Positions 1-7,109 of a stretch of 8,840 nucleotides of DNA are shown piece by piece. Position numbers and translations under genes: made by a program. Below the pieces are notes generated by a model that searched no databases, was not told the origin of the DNA, and saw only the letters and a list, made by a program, of their open reading frames with translations. The stretch is from Actinomycetes bacterium. Lineage in GTDB: Bacteria > Actinomycetota > Actinomycetes > Actinomycetales > Cellulomonadaceae. Each line of letters starts with the position of its first letter. Position 1 is the stretch's first letter. Location: positions 1-8,840 of the forward strand of contig JAEXEM010000411.1 of assembly GCA_023401045.1 (NCBI GenBank), in the 5' to 3' direction.

Positions 1-801
1 CGACAGGCCGGAGGGCGACGGGTCCGGCGGGCCGGCCGCACCGTCGGCGGGCATCGGCGGGGCCCCGGCAGCCTCGTCGCGCACCAGCCGCCACCCCAGA
101 CCGACGGCGAAGCTCCCGAAGATCCACCACTGCGCCGCGTAGGCGAGGTTCTGGACGTTGAGCCCGCCGCCGGCCTTGCGCGGCGGGTCGAGCATGTCGA
201 GGTCGGCCGGGTCCGCCGGGTCGCTCGTCTGCGTGACGAGGTAGCCGGTGTGGACCGGAGTGCCCCACGCCGCGACGAGCTGCGCCGGGCTGATGGCGTC
301 GGTGCGGCCGTCCGCCGGCGCGGTGCCGGCCTCCTCACCGGCCTGCAGCCAGCCGACGACGGTCACCTCACCCGCCGGGGCGGCGGTGACCGTCTCCCCC
401 GCCGACCACCCACGGACGACGGGCAGCGCCGCGGTGCCGCCGGGCGTCTCGACGAGGAGCGGGGTGAGCACGAGGTAGCCGTCGGTGCGGCCGTCGTGCG
501 CGCGGCCGGTGACGAGCAGCGTGCGGGCGTCGTCGAACGTGCCGGTCGTCTCGACCTTGCGGGCGACCATCTCGCCGGTGAACGTCTGCCCCGGGACGAG
601 CACGTCGGCCAGCGGCACCGGGTCCGCGGTGAGGATGCGCTCGGCCTCGCGCTCGGCCGACGCGGCGCCGCGGATCTCGGCCCGCTCGAGCTGCCACACC
701 CCGAGCCGCGCGCACACCGCGGCGGCCGCGAGCAGGAGGACGAGCAGCCCGATCATCCGCGGCCGGACCGCGGCGCGCCACAACGAGGTCTGGTCGGCCA
801 C
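1..801 (-). CDS. surf1: SURF1-family cytochrome c oxidase assembly protein (C-terminus cut by window edge)
   Basis: SURF1 proteins are inner-membrane factors that help insert heme a and assemble aa3-type cytochrome c oxidase. The frame is open for 267 codons from a GTG at 801 and leaves the window without a stop. The N-terminus reads WRAAVRPRMIGLLVLLLAAA, giving a first membrane helix at about residues 16-34, followed by the family hallmark RLGVWQLERA (32-41). A periplasmic-type middle section holds VVRGW (128-132). The C-terminal hallmark NVQNLAYAAQWWIFG (215-229) leads into a second helix (about 220-238). An Ala/Pro/Gly-rich tail follows, so only a few residues are likely missing. The GTG start is preferred because it keeps the whole N-terminal block, and no in-frame start was found upstream. 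Its GGAGG (825-821) lies unusually far upstream, about 16-19 nt. The gene is divergent from xfp and functionally unrelated to it. Confidence 0.9.
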   Translation of the reverse strand, partial: MADQTSLWRAAVRPRMIGLLVLLLAAAAVCARLGVWQLERAEIRGAASAEREAERILTADPVPLADVLVPGQTFTGEMVARKVETTGTFDDARTLLVTGRAHDGRTDGYLVLTPLLVETPGGTAALPVVRGWSAGETVTAAPAGEVTVVGWLQAGEEAGTAPADGRTDAISPAQLVAAWGTPVHTGYLVTQTSDPADPADLDMLDPPRKAGGGLNVQNLAYAAQWWIFGSFAVGLGWRLVRDEAAGAPPMPADGAAGPPDPSPSGLS

Positions 802-869
802 GTCGCCACGGTACCCGCCCCCTCCGGGTGACCCGGGCGGCGTCGCTGCCGCTGCGTCCCCGACCCGCG

Positions 870-889
870 TGGGGTTGTATGGCTGTGGG
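870..889. promoter_or_regulatory. Possible promoter-proximal element in the surf1/xfp divergent region
   Basis: This stretch holds the most AT-rich hexamer of the 185-bp divergent spacer (TTGTAT, 875-880), next to TGGGGT (870-875) and TGTGGG (884-889). TTGTAT could serve as a weak -10 for xfp. I see no convincing -35 at the expected distance and no clear -10 for surf1 on the other strand. This is a guess from composition only. If correct, the xfp transcript would have a leader of roughly 100 nt that begins just before the inverted repeat at 890-934. Confidence 0.2.
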
Positions 890-934
890 CAGGAGCACAA
901 CCGATGTGGGTCCGACGTCCCACCTCTGCTCCTG
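890..934. promoter_or_regulatory. Nested inverted repeat upstream of xfp (operator or leader hairpin candidate)
   Basis: A perfect 8-bp inverted repeat, CAGGAGCA (890-897) and TGCTCCTG (927-934), encloses a second one, GTGGG (906-910) and CCCAC (919-923), with an 8-nt loop. The two dyads are slightly off-centre from each other (centres at 912 and 914.5). As RNA it would form a stem with an asymmetric internal loop; as DNA it could be an operator. It ends 52 bp before the xfp start codon and no T-tract follows, so it is not a classical terminator. The regulator, if any, cannot be named from sequence. Confidence 0.5.
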
Positions 935-974
935 ACCTCGCGGAAGGCTGGTGCCGCCGGCCGACCAGCGCCCT

Positions 975-984
975 GGAGGAGGGG
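975..984 (+). promoter_or_regulatory. Strong ribosome binding site of xfp
   Basis: GGAGGAGGGG lies immediately upstream of the ATG at 987. It decides the start: an in-frame ATG at 951 has no such site at a suitable distance, and using it would place this purine tract inside the coding region (as a Gly-Gly-Gly-Asp run). Confidence 0.85.
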
Positions 985-986
985 AC

Positions 987-3518
987 ATGACGACCACCGC
1001 TTCTGAGCCCGGCGCCACGAGCACGGGCCCGATCGCCGCCGGCCTGTTCGCGGCCGACGAGGCACGCACCGCGTGGGCGACCGGCAGCGGTCAGGTCACC
1101 GACGAGACCCTCGCCCGCCTCGACCGGTGGTGGCGGGCCGCGAACTACATGTCCGTCGGGCAGATCTACCTGCTCGACAACCCGCTGCTGCGCCGCCCGC
1201 TCACCCGTGACGACGTCAAGCCCCGCCTGCTCGGCCACTGGGGCACGACACCGGGCCTCACGTTCCTCTACGCGCACCTCAACCGCGCGATCGCCGAGCG
1301 CGAGCAGTCGACGCTCTTCGTCACCGGCCCCGGCCACGGCGGCCCCGGGCTCGTCGCGAGCGCCTACCTCGACGGCACGTACTCCGAGGTGTACTCCGAC
1401 ATCACCCCGGACGAGGAGGGGCTGCGCCGGCTGTTCCGCCAGTTCTCGTTCCCCGGCGGGGTGCCGTCGCACGTCGCACCCGAGACCCCGGGGTCCATCC
1501 ACGAGGGCGGCGAGCTCGGCTACGCGCTCAGCCACGCCTACGGGGCGGCGTTCGACAACCCCCACCTGCTCGTCGCCGCCGTCGTCGGCGACGGCGAGGC
1601 GGAGACCGGCCCCCTGGCGACGAGCTGGCACTCGAACAAGTTCGTCAACCCGCTGCAGGACGGCATCGTCCTGCCGATCCTCCACCTCAACGGGTACAAG
1701 ATCGCCAACCCCACGGTGCTCGCGCGCATCAGCGACAACGAGCTCCACGACCTCATGGTCGGCTACGGTCACACGCCGCACGTCTTCACGGCCGGGTTCG
1801 ACGACGAGCCCCACCTCGAGACGCACCGGCGGTTCGCGCGCCTGCTCGACGACGTCCTCGACGAGATCGCCGCGATCAAGGCCCGCGCGGCCACGGGTGA
1901 CCTCACCCGCCCGATGTACCCGATGATCGTCTTCCGCACCCCGAAGGGCTGGACCGGCCCCGAGGTCATCGACGGCCGGAAGACCGTCGGGTCGTGGCGG
2001 GCCCACCAGGTGCCGCTCGCCAGCGCCCGCGACACCCCCGAGCACCTCGAGGTCCTCGAGACGTGGCTGCGGTCGTACCGGCCCGACGAGCTGTTCGACA
2101 CGACCGGCAGGGTCGACGAGGACGTGAGCGCGCTCGCGCCGCGCGGCGACCTGCGGATGAGCGCCAACCCGCACGCCAACGGCGGGCTGCTGCTGCGTGA
2201 CCTGCGCCTGCCGGACTTCCGCGACTTCGCCCAGGACGTGCCCGCACCGGGTGCGACGTTCGCCGAGGCGCCGCGCGTCCTCGGCGAGTACCTCACCGAG
2301 GTCATCCGTCGGAACCCGGACAACTTCCGGATCTTCGGGCCGGACGAGACCGCGTCGAACCGTCTCCAGGCGGTCTACGAGGTGACGGGCAAGCAGTGGA
2401 ACGCGGAGATCTTCGGCCCCGAGGTCGACGAGAACCTCGTGCGTGCCGGCCGCGTCATGGAGATGCTCTCCGAGCACCAGTGCCAGGGGTGGCTCGAGGG
2501 GTACCTGCTCACCGGGCGGCACGGGCTGTTCACGAGCTACGAGGCGTTCATCCACATCGTCGACTCGATGTTCAACCAGCACGCGAAGTGGCTCAAGGTC
2601 ACCAACCACATCCCGTGGCGGCGGCCGGTCGCGAGCCTCAACTACCTGCTGTCGAGCCACGTGTGGCGCCAGGACCACAACGGGTTCAGCCACCAGGACC
2701 CGGGCTTCATCGACCACGTCGTCAACAAGAAGGCCGAGGTCGTGCGGGTCTACCTGCCGCCGGACGCCAACACGCTGCTCAGCACGTACGACCACTGCCT
2801 GCGCAGCAAGCAGTACGTCAACGTCGTCGTCTCGGGGAAGCAGCCGGCGCCCAACTTCCTCACGATGGAGCAGGCGGTCGCGCACTGCACCCGCGGGCTG
2901 GGGATCTGGGAGTGGGCCGGCACCGAGGTCGCCGGGCAGGAGCCGGACGTCGTCCTCGGCTGCGCCGGTGACGTGCCGACGCTCGAGGTGCTCGCCGCGG
3001 CCGACATCCTGCGCCGGGAGCTGCCGGAGCTCAAGGTGCGCGTCGTCAACGTCGTCGACCTCATGCGGCTGCAGGACGCCCGGGAGCACCCGCACGGGCT
3101 GACCGACGCCGAGTTCGACACGATCTTCACCGACGACCGGCCGATCGTCTTCGCGTACCACGGCTACCCGTGGCTCATCCACCGCCTGACGTACCGCCGC
3201 AACGGGCACGCGAACCTCCACGTGCGCGGGTACAAGGAGGAGGGCACGACGACGACGCCGTTCGACATGGTCATGCTCAACGACCTCGACCGGTACCACC
3301 TCGTCATCGACGTCATCGACCACGTGCCGTGGCTGCGTGCCTCGCAGGCGGGCCTGCGCCAGCGCATGGTCGACGCCCGGCTGCGGGCGCGGCAGTACAC
3401 CCGCGAGCACGGCGAGGACATCCCCGAGGTGCGCGACTGGGTGTGGCCGGACGCCGGGGACGCGGCCGCGAACGAGGAGATCTCCTCGTCACTGTCGACC
3501 GGCGGCGACAACGAGTAG
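987..3518 (+). CDS. xfp: Xylulose-5-phosphate/fructose-6-phosphate phosphoketolase
   Basis: This cytosolic thiamine-diphosphate enzyme cleaves xylulose-5-P (and usually fructose-6-P) with phosphate to acetyl phosphate plus glyceraldehyde-3-P or erythrose-4-P. The 843-residue product carries the family's hallmarks in order: GHWGTTPG (83-90, active-site His84), TGPGHGGP (113-120, His117), [14 protein letters not shown] (173-186, phosphoketolase signature), the ThDP-binding [10 protein letters not shown] (201-210) with SNKF (216-219), and [12 protein letters not shown] from 232. The second catalytic half has [13 protein letters not shown] (495-507) and [11 protein letters not shown] with His564 and His569. 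The C-terminal domain has [14 protein letters not shown] (748-761). It closely resembles the roughly 825-residue bifidobacterial enzymes as I recall them, including a GDNE C-terminus, but has about 18 extra N-terminal residues. Substrate preference (X5P only versus dual) cannot be read from sequence. It is followed after 162 bp by pta-ackA, whose products consume its acetyl phosphate. Confidence 0.97.
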   Translation: MTTTASEPGATSTGPIAAGLFAADEARTAWATGSGQVTDETLARLDRWWRAANYMSVGQIYLLDNPLLRRPLTRDDVKPRLLGHWGTTPGLTFLYAHLNRAIAEREQSTLFVTGPGHGGPGLVASAYLDGTYSEVYSDITPDEEGLRRLFRQFSFPGGVPSHVAPETPGSIHEGGELGYALSHAYGAAFDNPHLLVAAVVGDGEAETGPLATSWHSNKFVNPLQDGIVLPILHLNGYKIANPTVLARISDNELHDLMVGYGHTPHVFTAGFDDEPHLETHRRFARLLDDVLDEIAAIKARAATGDLTRPMYPMIVFRTPKGWTGPEVIDGRKTVGSWRAHQVPLASARDTPEHLEVLETWLRSYRPDELFDTTGRVDEDVSALAPRGDLRMSANPHANGGLLLRDLRLPDFRDFAQDVPAPGATFAEAPRVLGEYLTEVIRRNPDNFRIFGPDETASNRLQAVYEVTGKQWNAEIFGPEVDENLVRAGRVMEMLSEHQCQGWLEGYLLTGRHGLFTSYEAFIHIVDSMFNQHAKWLKVTNHIPWRRPVASLNYLLSSHVWRQDHNGFSHQDPGFIDHVVNKKAEVVRVYLPPDANTLLSTYDHCLRSKQYVNVVVSGKQPAPNFLTMEQAVAHCTRGLGIWEWAGTEVAGQEPDVVLGCAGDVPTLEVLAAADILRRELPELKVRVVNVVDLMRLQDAREHPHGLTDAEFDTIFTDDRPIVFAYHGYPWLIHRLTYRRNGHANLHVRGYKEEGTTTTPFDMVMLNDLDRYHLVIDVIDHVPWLRASQAGLRQRMVDARLRARQYTREHGEDIPEVRDWVWPDAGDAAANEEISSSLSTGGDNE

Positions 3519-3540
3519 GGCGGGGTGACGCACGCGACAG

Positions 3541-3552
3541 CACGGGCCCGTG
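3541..3552. repeat. 12-bp perfect palindrome just after xfp
   Basis: CACGGGCCCGTG equals its own reverse complement and lies 22 bp past the xfp stop codon. It has no loop, so a terminator hairpin is unlikely. It could be a protein-binding dyad or chance in GC-rich DNA. Confidence 0.4.
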
Positions 3553-3569
3553 AGGGCGAGGACGAGCAC

Positions 3570-3608
3570 GACGTCACACCCCGCCGACACCTGGCGGACG
3601 GTGACGGC
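3570..3608. promoter_or_regulatory. Concentric dyad in the xfp-pta gap (terminator or regulatory hairpin candidate)
   Basis: CGTCAC (3572-3577) pairs with GTGACG (3601-3606), and inside it CCGCC (3581-3585) pairs with GGCGG (3593-3597). The two dyads are exactly concentric on position 3589, separated by a symmetric 3x3 internal loop, with a 7-nt terminal loop. One further G-C pair (3570/3608) lies beyond a mismatch. No T-tract follows. It could attenuate or terminate xfp transcription before pta, or act as an operator for a separate pta promoter. Confidence 0.45.
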
Positions 3609-3622
3609 CAGGCAGACTGATC

Positions 3623-3646
3623 CCTGCGCGCCGCACGACGCGCAGG
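3623..3646. promoter_or_regulatory. Stem-loop in the pta leader
   Basis: CCTGCGCG (3623-3630) and CGCGCAGG (3639-3646) form a perfect 8-bp stem with an 8-nt loop, ending 34 bp before the pta start. There is no T-tract. It is likely to fold in RNA, either as an intercistronic processing/stability element or as part of a leader. Confidence 0.45.
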
Positions 3647-3680
3647 CCGGAACGACCGCCCCACCAGGGGCGACAGGGAA

Positions 3681-5792
3681 GTGAGCAGCGCGGTGGCCCG
3701 CACGATCTACGTCATGTCAGCGGAGGGCGACACCGGCAAGTCCGTCGTCGCGCTCGGCCTCGTCGACCTCCTGACGCGCACGGTGCAACGCGTCGGGGTG
3801 TTCCGTCCTGTGGCGCGTTCCACGGAGGAGCGCGACTTCGTCCTCGAGCTGCTGCTCGAGCACGACGGCGTCGACATCGGCTACGAGGAGGCCGTTGGCG
3901 CGACCTACGACGACGTCATCGCCGACCCGGAGGCCGCGCTCTCCCGGATCGTCTCGCGGTTCCACGACGTCGAGCGGCGCTGCGACGCCGTCGTCGTCGT
4001 CGGCACCGACTACACCGACGTCGCCGGCCCGACGGAGCTCGCGTACAACTCCCGGATCGCGGCGAACCTCGGCGCCCCTGTCGTCCTCGTCGTCAACGGC
4101 TCGAACCGCTCGCCGGAGGACGTCGACCACGCCGTCGACGTCGCCACCTCCGAGATCGCGGCCAACCACGCGCAGGTCGTGTCGGTCGTCGTCAACCGCT
4201 GCGCCCCCGGGGCCCTCGACCAGGTGCGCGCCGCGGTCTCCGCGGACGTCCCGGTGTGGGCGCTGCCGGACTCCCCGCTGCTGTTCGCGCCGACGCTGCG
4301 CCAGCTCATGGAGGCCGTCGGCGGCACCCTGAGCAGCGGCGACGAGGAGCTGCTCGCCCGCGAGGTGCTCGACGTCCTCGTCGGCGCGATGTCGATCGAG
4401 CACCTGCTCGACCGGCTGCAGGACGGCGCCGTCGTCATCACGCCGGGCGACCGCGCCGACGTCATGCTCGGCCTCCTCCTCGCCCACCAGGCCGACAACT
4501 TCCCGTCGCTCGCCGGGATCATCCTCAACGGCGGGCTCACCCCGTCGCCGACGATCGAGCGGCTCGTCGCGGGTCTCGGCTCCCGCCTGCCGATCATCAC
4601 GACGCCGCTCGGCACGTTCCGCTCCGCGAGCGCGGCGGCCGGCACGCGTGGCCGGCTCACCCACGACGCGCAGCGCAAGATTGACACCGCGCTCGCGCTC
4701 TTCGAGCAGCACGTCGACGGCGGCCGGCTCCTCGCGGCGCTCGACGTGCCGCGCCCCGAGGTCGTCACGCCGCTCATGTTCGAGTACACGCTGCTCGACC
4801 GGGCGCGCGCCGACCGCAAGCACATCGTGCTGCCCGAGGGCAACGACGACCGCATCCTGCGGGCCGCGTCGACGTTGCTCCAGCGGCAGGTCGCCGACCT
4901 CACGATCCTCGGCGACGAGACCGCGATCCGGACCCGCGCGACCGAGCTCGGCCTCGACCTCGACGAGGCCCAGGTCATCGACCCGAAGAACGGCGAGACC
5001 CTCGAGCGGTTCGCGGAGATCTACACCGAGCTGCGCAAGCACAAGGGCATGACGGTCGAGCGGGCCCGCGAGATCGTCTCCTCGGTGTCGTACTTCGGCA
5101 CGCTCATGGTCCAGCTCGGCATGGCCGACGGCATGGTCTCCGGCGCGGTCCACACGACGGCGCACACCATCAAGCCGTCGTTCGAGATCATCAAGACGAC
5201 GCCCGGCGTCGGCAGCGTGTCGAGCTGCTTCCTCATGTGCCTCGAGGACCGGGTGCTCGTCTACGCCGACTGCGCGGTCATCCCCGACCCGACGGCCGAG
5301 CAGCTGGCCGACATCGCCATCTCCTCGGCGCAGACCGCGACGCAGTTCGGCATCGAGCCGCGCATCGCGATGCTCTCGTACTCGACCGGCGAGTCCGGCT
5401 CGGGTGCCGACGTCGAGAAGGTGCGCGAGGCGACGCGCCTCGTCCGCGAGCGCCGCCCGGACCTGTCCGTCGAGGGCCCGATCCAGTACGACGCCGCGGT
5501 CGACGCGTCCGTCGCGCAGACGAAGATGCCCGACTCGGCGGTCGCCGGCCGGGCCACGGTCTTCGTGTTCCCCGACCTCAACACGGGCAACAACACGTAC
5601 AAGGCGGTGCAGCGTTCCGCGGGTGCCGTCGCCGTCGGTCCCGTCCTCCAGGGGCTCCGCAAGCCGGTCAACGACCTGTCGCGCGGCGCCCTCGTCCAGG
5701 ACATCGTCAACACGGTCGCCATCACGGCGATCCAGGCGCAGGCGCTCGACGCCGCCGCCGCCACCCCTGCCCCGGAGGCCACCGCCCGATGA
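3681..5792 (+). CDS. pta: Phosphate acetyltransferase, long three-domain form
   Basis: Pta interconverts acetyl-CoA plus phosphate with acetyl phosphate plus CoA in the cytosol. The 703-residue length matches the long enterobacterial type (E. coli about 714). An N-terminal P-loop domain related to dethiobiotin synthetase (about 1-215) contains AEGDTGKS (14-21), which fits the Walker A pattern. A DRTGG-type regulatory domain follows (about 225-335, with GDRADV at 256-261). The catalytic PTA_PTB domain (about 367-690) shows LPEGNDDR (384-391), SGAVHTT (487-493), [10 protein letters not shown] (564-573) and [11 protein letters not shown] (631-641), all typical of Pta. An Ala/Pro-rich tail follows the catalytic domain. 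Translation starts at GTG 3681, preceded by AGGGG (3666-3670) with 10 nt spacing; a second GTG at 3693 is possible but lacks a well-placed site. The gene lies 162 bp after xfp and overlaps ackA by 4 bp. Confidence 0.97.
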   Translation: MSSAVARTIYVMSAEGDTGKSVVALGLVDLLTRTVQRVGVFRPVARSTEERDFVLELLLEHDGVDIGYEEAVGATYDDVIADPEAALSRIVSRFHDVERRCDAVVVVGTDYTDVAGPTELAYNSRIAANLGAPVVLVVNGSNRSPEDVDHAVDVATSEIAANHAQVVSVVVNRCAPGALDQVRAAVSADVPVWALPDSPLLFAPTLRQLMEAVGGTLSSGDEELLAREVLDVLVGAMSIEHLLDRLQDGAVVITPGDRADVMLGLLLAHQADNFPSLAGIILNGGLTPSPTIERLVAGLGSRLPIITTPLGTFRSASAAAGTRGRLTHDAQRKIDTALALFEQHVDGGRLLAALDVPRPEVVTPLMFEYTLLDRARADRKHIVLPEGNDDRILRAASTLLQRQVADLTILGDETAIRTRATELGLDLDEAQVIDPKNGETLERFAEIYTELRKHKGMTVERAREIVSSVSYFGTLMVQLGMADGMVSGAVHTTAHTIKPSFEIIKTTPGVGSVSSCFLMCLEDRVLVYADCAVIPDPTAEQLADIAISSAQTATQFGIEPRIAMLSYSTGESGSGADVEKVREATRLVRERRPDLSVEGPIQYDAAVDASVAQTKMPDSAVAGRATVFVFPDLNTGNNTYKAVQRSAGAVAVGPVLQGLRKPVNDLSRGALVQDIVNTVAITAIQAQALDAAAATPAPEATAR
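5774..5778 (+). promoter_or_regulatory. Ribosome binding site of ackA inside the pta 3' end
   Basis: GGAGG lies within the last codons of pta, 10 nt before the ATG at 5789. Start and stop share ATGA (5789-5792), so ackA translation is probably coupled to that of pta. The site fixes the ackA start, because the same frame is open for a long way upstream inside pta. Confidence 0.8.
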
Positions 5793-7006
5793 GCACCACC
5801 ACGTCCGACCAGCACACCGCGACGGTCCTCGTCGTCAACTCCGGCTCGTCGTCCATCAAGTACCAGCTCGTCGACCCGGTGACCGGTGAGGCCGTCGCGT
5901 CCGGCCTGGTCGAGCGCATCGGCGAGCCGGTCGGCGCGCTCAAGCACGTCACCCACGGCGAGACGTTCCGGCACGAGGTGCCGGTGCCCGACCACGCCGA
6001 GGGCCTGCGGCTCACCCTCGAGATGTTCGCCCAGCACGGCCCGGACCTCACCGCGGCGCACGTCGTGGCCGTCGGGCACCGCGTCGTCCAGGGCGGCGCC
6101 CTGTTCGACGGGCCGGCGCTCGTCACCCCCGAGGTCGAGGCGCAGATCGAGGAGCTCGCCCCGCTGGCGCCGCTGCACAACCCGGCGAACCTCACCGGCA
6201 TCCGCGTCGCGCAGCAGATGCTGCCGGACGTGCCGCACGTCGTCGTCTTCGACACCGCGTTCTTCCGGTCGCTGCCGGACGACGCCGCGACGTACGCGAT
6301 CGACGCGCAGGTCGCCGCGGCGCACCGGGTGCGTCGCTACGGTGCGCACGGCACGTCGCACCAGTACGTCTCGCAGCAGGTGCCGGCCCTGCTCGGGCGT
6401 GCCCCGGAGGACGTCAACCAGATCGTCCTCCACCTCGGCAACGGTGCGTCGGCCTCGGCCGTGCGCGGAGGCCGGGCCGTCGAGACCTCGATGGGCCTCA
6501 CGCCGCTCGAGGGGCTCGTCATGGGCACACGCTCGGGCGACATCGACCCCGCGGTCGTCTTCCACCTGTACCGCAACGCGGGCATGAGCATCGACGAGAT
6601 CGACGACCTGCTCAACCGGCGCTCGGGCATCAAGGGGATCTCCGGCGAGAACGACTTCCGGACCCTGCACGACCTCATCGCCACGGGCGACGAGCGGGCG
6701 CGTCTCGCGCTCGACGTCTACGTCCACCGGCTGCGCAAGTACGTCGGCGCGTACCACGCCGTCCTCGGCCGGCTCGACGCCATCACGTTCACCGCGGGCG
6801 TCGGCGAGAACGACGACGTCGTGCGCGAGCGCACGCTCGCCGGGCTCGAGGCGATGGGCATCGAGATCGACCCGGCGCGCAACGCCGGCCGCAAGTCCGA
6901 GCCGACGGTCGTCTCCCCCGACGGCGCGAAGGTCACCGTGCTCGTCGTGCCGACGAACGAGGAGCTCGCGATCGCGCGGCAGGCGATGGACGTCATCTCC
7001 GCCTGA
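5789..7006 (+). CDS. ackA: Acetate kinase
   Basis: AckA transfers phosphate between acetyl phosphate and ADP, making acetate and ATP, or runs in reverse during acetate uptake. The 405-residue product has the normal length. It carries [10 protein letters not shown] (15-24, phosphate-binding, Asn17), HR at 97-98 (substrate-binding Arg98), LHNP (His130), FDTAF (Asp155), GAHGTSH (185-191, His187), HLGNGAS (215-221), GTRSGDIDP (246-254, Arg248) and TNEE near the C-terminus (Glu391/392, metal/nucleotide site). These correspond to the catalytic set known from the Methanosarcina enzyme, so it should be active. One oddity: the usual HRxVHGG signature reads HRVVQGG, with Gln101. ATG 5789 is chosen for the GGAGG 10 nt upstream and because [10 protein letters not shown] then lies at the expected distance from the N-terminus. 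It is the last gene of the module and is followed by a strong hairpin. Confidence 0.97.
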   Translation: MSTTTSDQHTATVLVVNSGSSSIKYQLVDPVTGEAVASGLVERIGEPVGALKHVTHGETFRHEVPVPDHAEGLRLTLEMFAQHGPDLTAAHVVAVGHRVVQGGALFDGPALVTPEVEAQIEELAPLAPLHNPANLTGIRVAQQMLPDVPHVVVFDTAFFRSLPDDAATYAIDAQVAAAHRVRRYGAHGTSHQYVSQQVPALLGRAPEDVNQIVLHLGNGASASAVRGGRAVETSMGLTPLEGLVMGTRSGDIDPAVVFHLYRNAGMSIDEIDDLLNRRSGIKGISGENDFRTLHDLIATGDERARLALDVYVHRLRKYVGAYHAVLGRLDAITFTAGVGENDDVVRERTLAGLEAMGIEIDPARNAGRKSEPTVVSPDGAKVTVLVVPTNEELAIARQAMDVISA

Positions 7007-7020
7007 CGCACGGCACGTCC

Positions 7021-7065
7021 CGACGGCCCGTCCCCGCGCCCCACGGCGCGGGCGGCGGGCCGTCG
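7021..7065. terminator. Strong bidirectional hairpin between ackA and gabD2
   Basis: CGACGGCCCG (7021-7030) pairs perfectly with CGGGCCGTCG (7056-7065). Inside, CCCGCGCC (7033-7040) pairs perfectly with GGCGCGGG (7045-7052) around a 4-nt loop, leaving a small 2x3 internal loop. That is 18 base pairs, mostly G-C, starting 14 bp past the ackA stop. No T-run follows, as is common for actinobacterial terminators. Its place between two convergent genes fits termination on both strands. Confidence 0.8.
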
Positions 7066-7109
7066 TCGTCCCGCTGGAGGTGCCCGTCGCAGTGAAGGGC
7101 GCCGTGCGC

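Noticed and set aside
250..831. 193-codon open frame on the plus strand across surf1
   Set aside because: Antisense to a gene with clear SURF1 hallmarks; Arg/Gly/Ala-rich low-complexity product.
753..3410. 885-codon open frame on the minus strand opposite xfp
   Set aside because: It lies antisense to xfp, is dominated by Arg, Val, Asp and Glu as expected for the complement of GC-rich codons, and shows no recognisable domain.
870..3583. TGGGGT (870-875) and ACCCCG (3578-3583) in the two leaders resemble the short G- or C-run motifs described for the RamA acetate regulator of Corynebacterium
   Set aside because: The motif is too short and degenerate to mean anything in DNA this GC-rich, and no RamA gene is visible here.
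3717..5165. 482-codon open frame on the minus strand opposite pta
   Set aside because: Antisense shadow of a clear, full-length pta, with no ribosome binding site or family resemblance.
7076..7094. GGAGG followed by GTG on the plus strand, resembling the start of a small gene after the terminator
   Set aside because: The frame runs antisense into gabD2 with shadow-like composition; GGAGG plus GTG is frequent by chance at this GC content.
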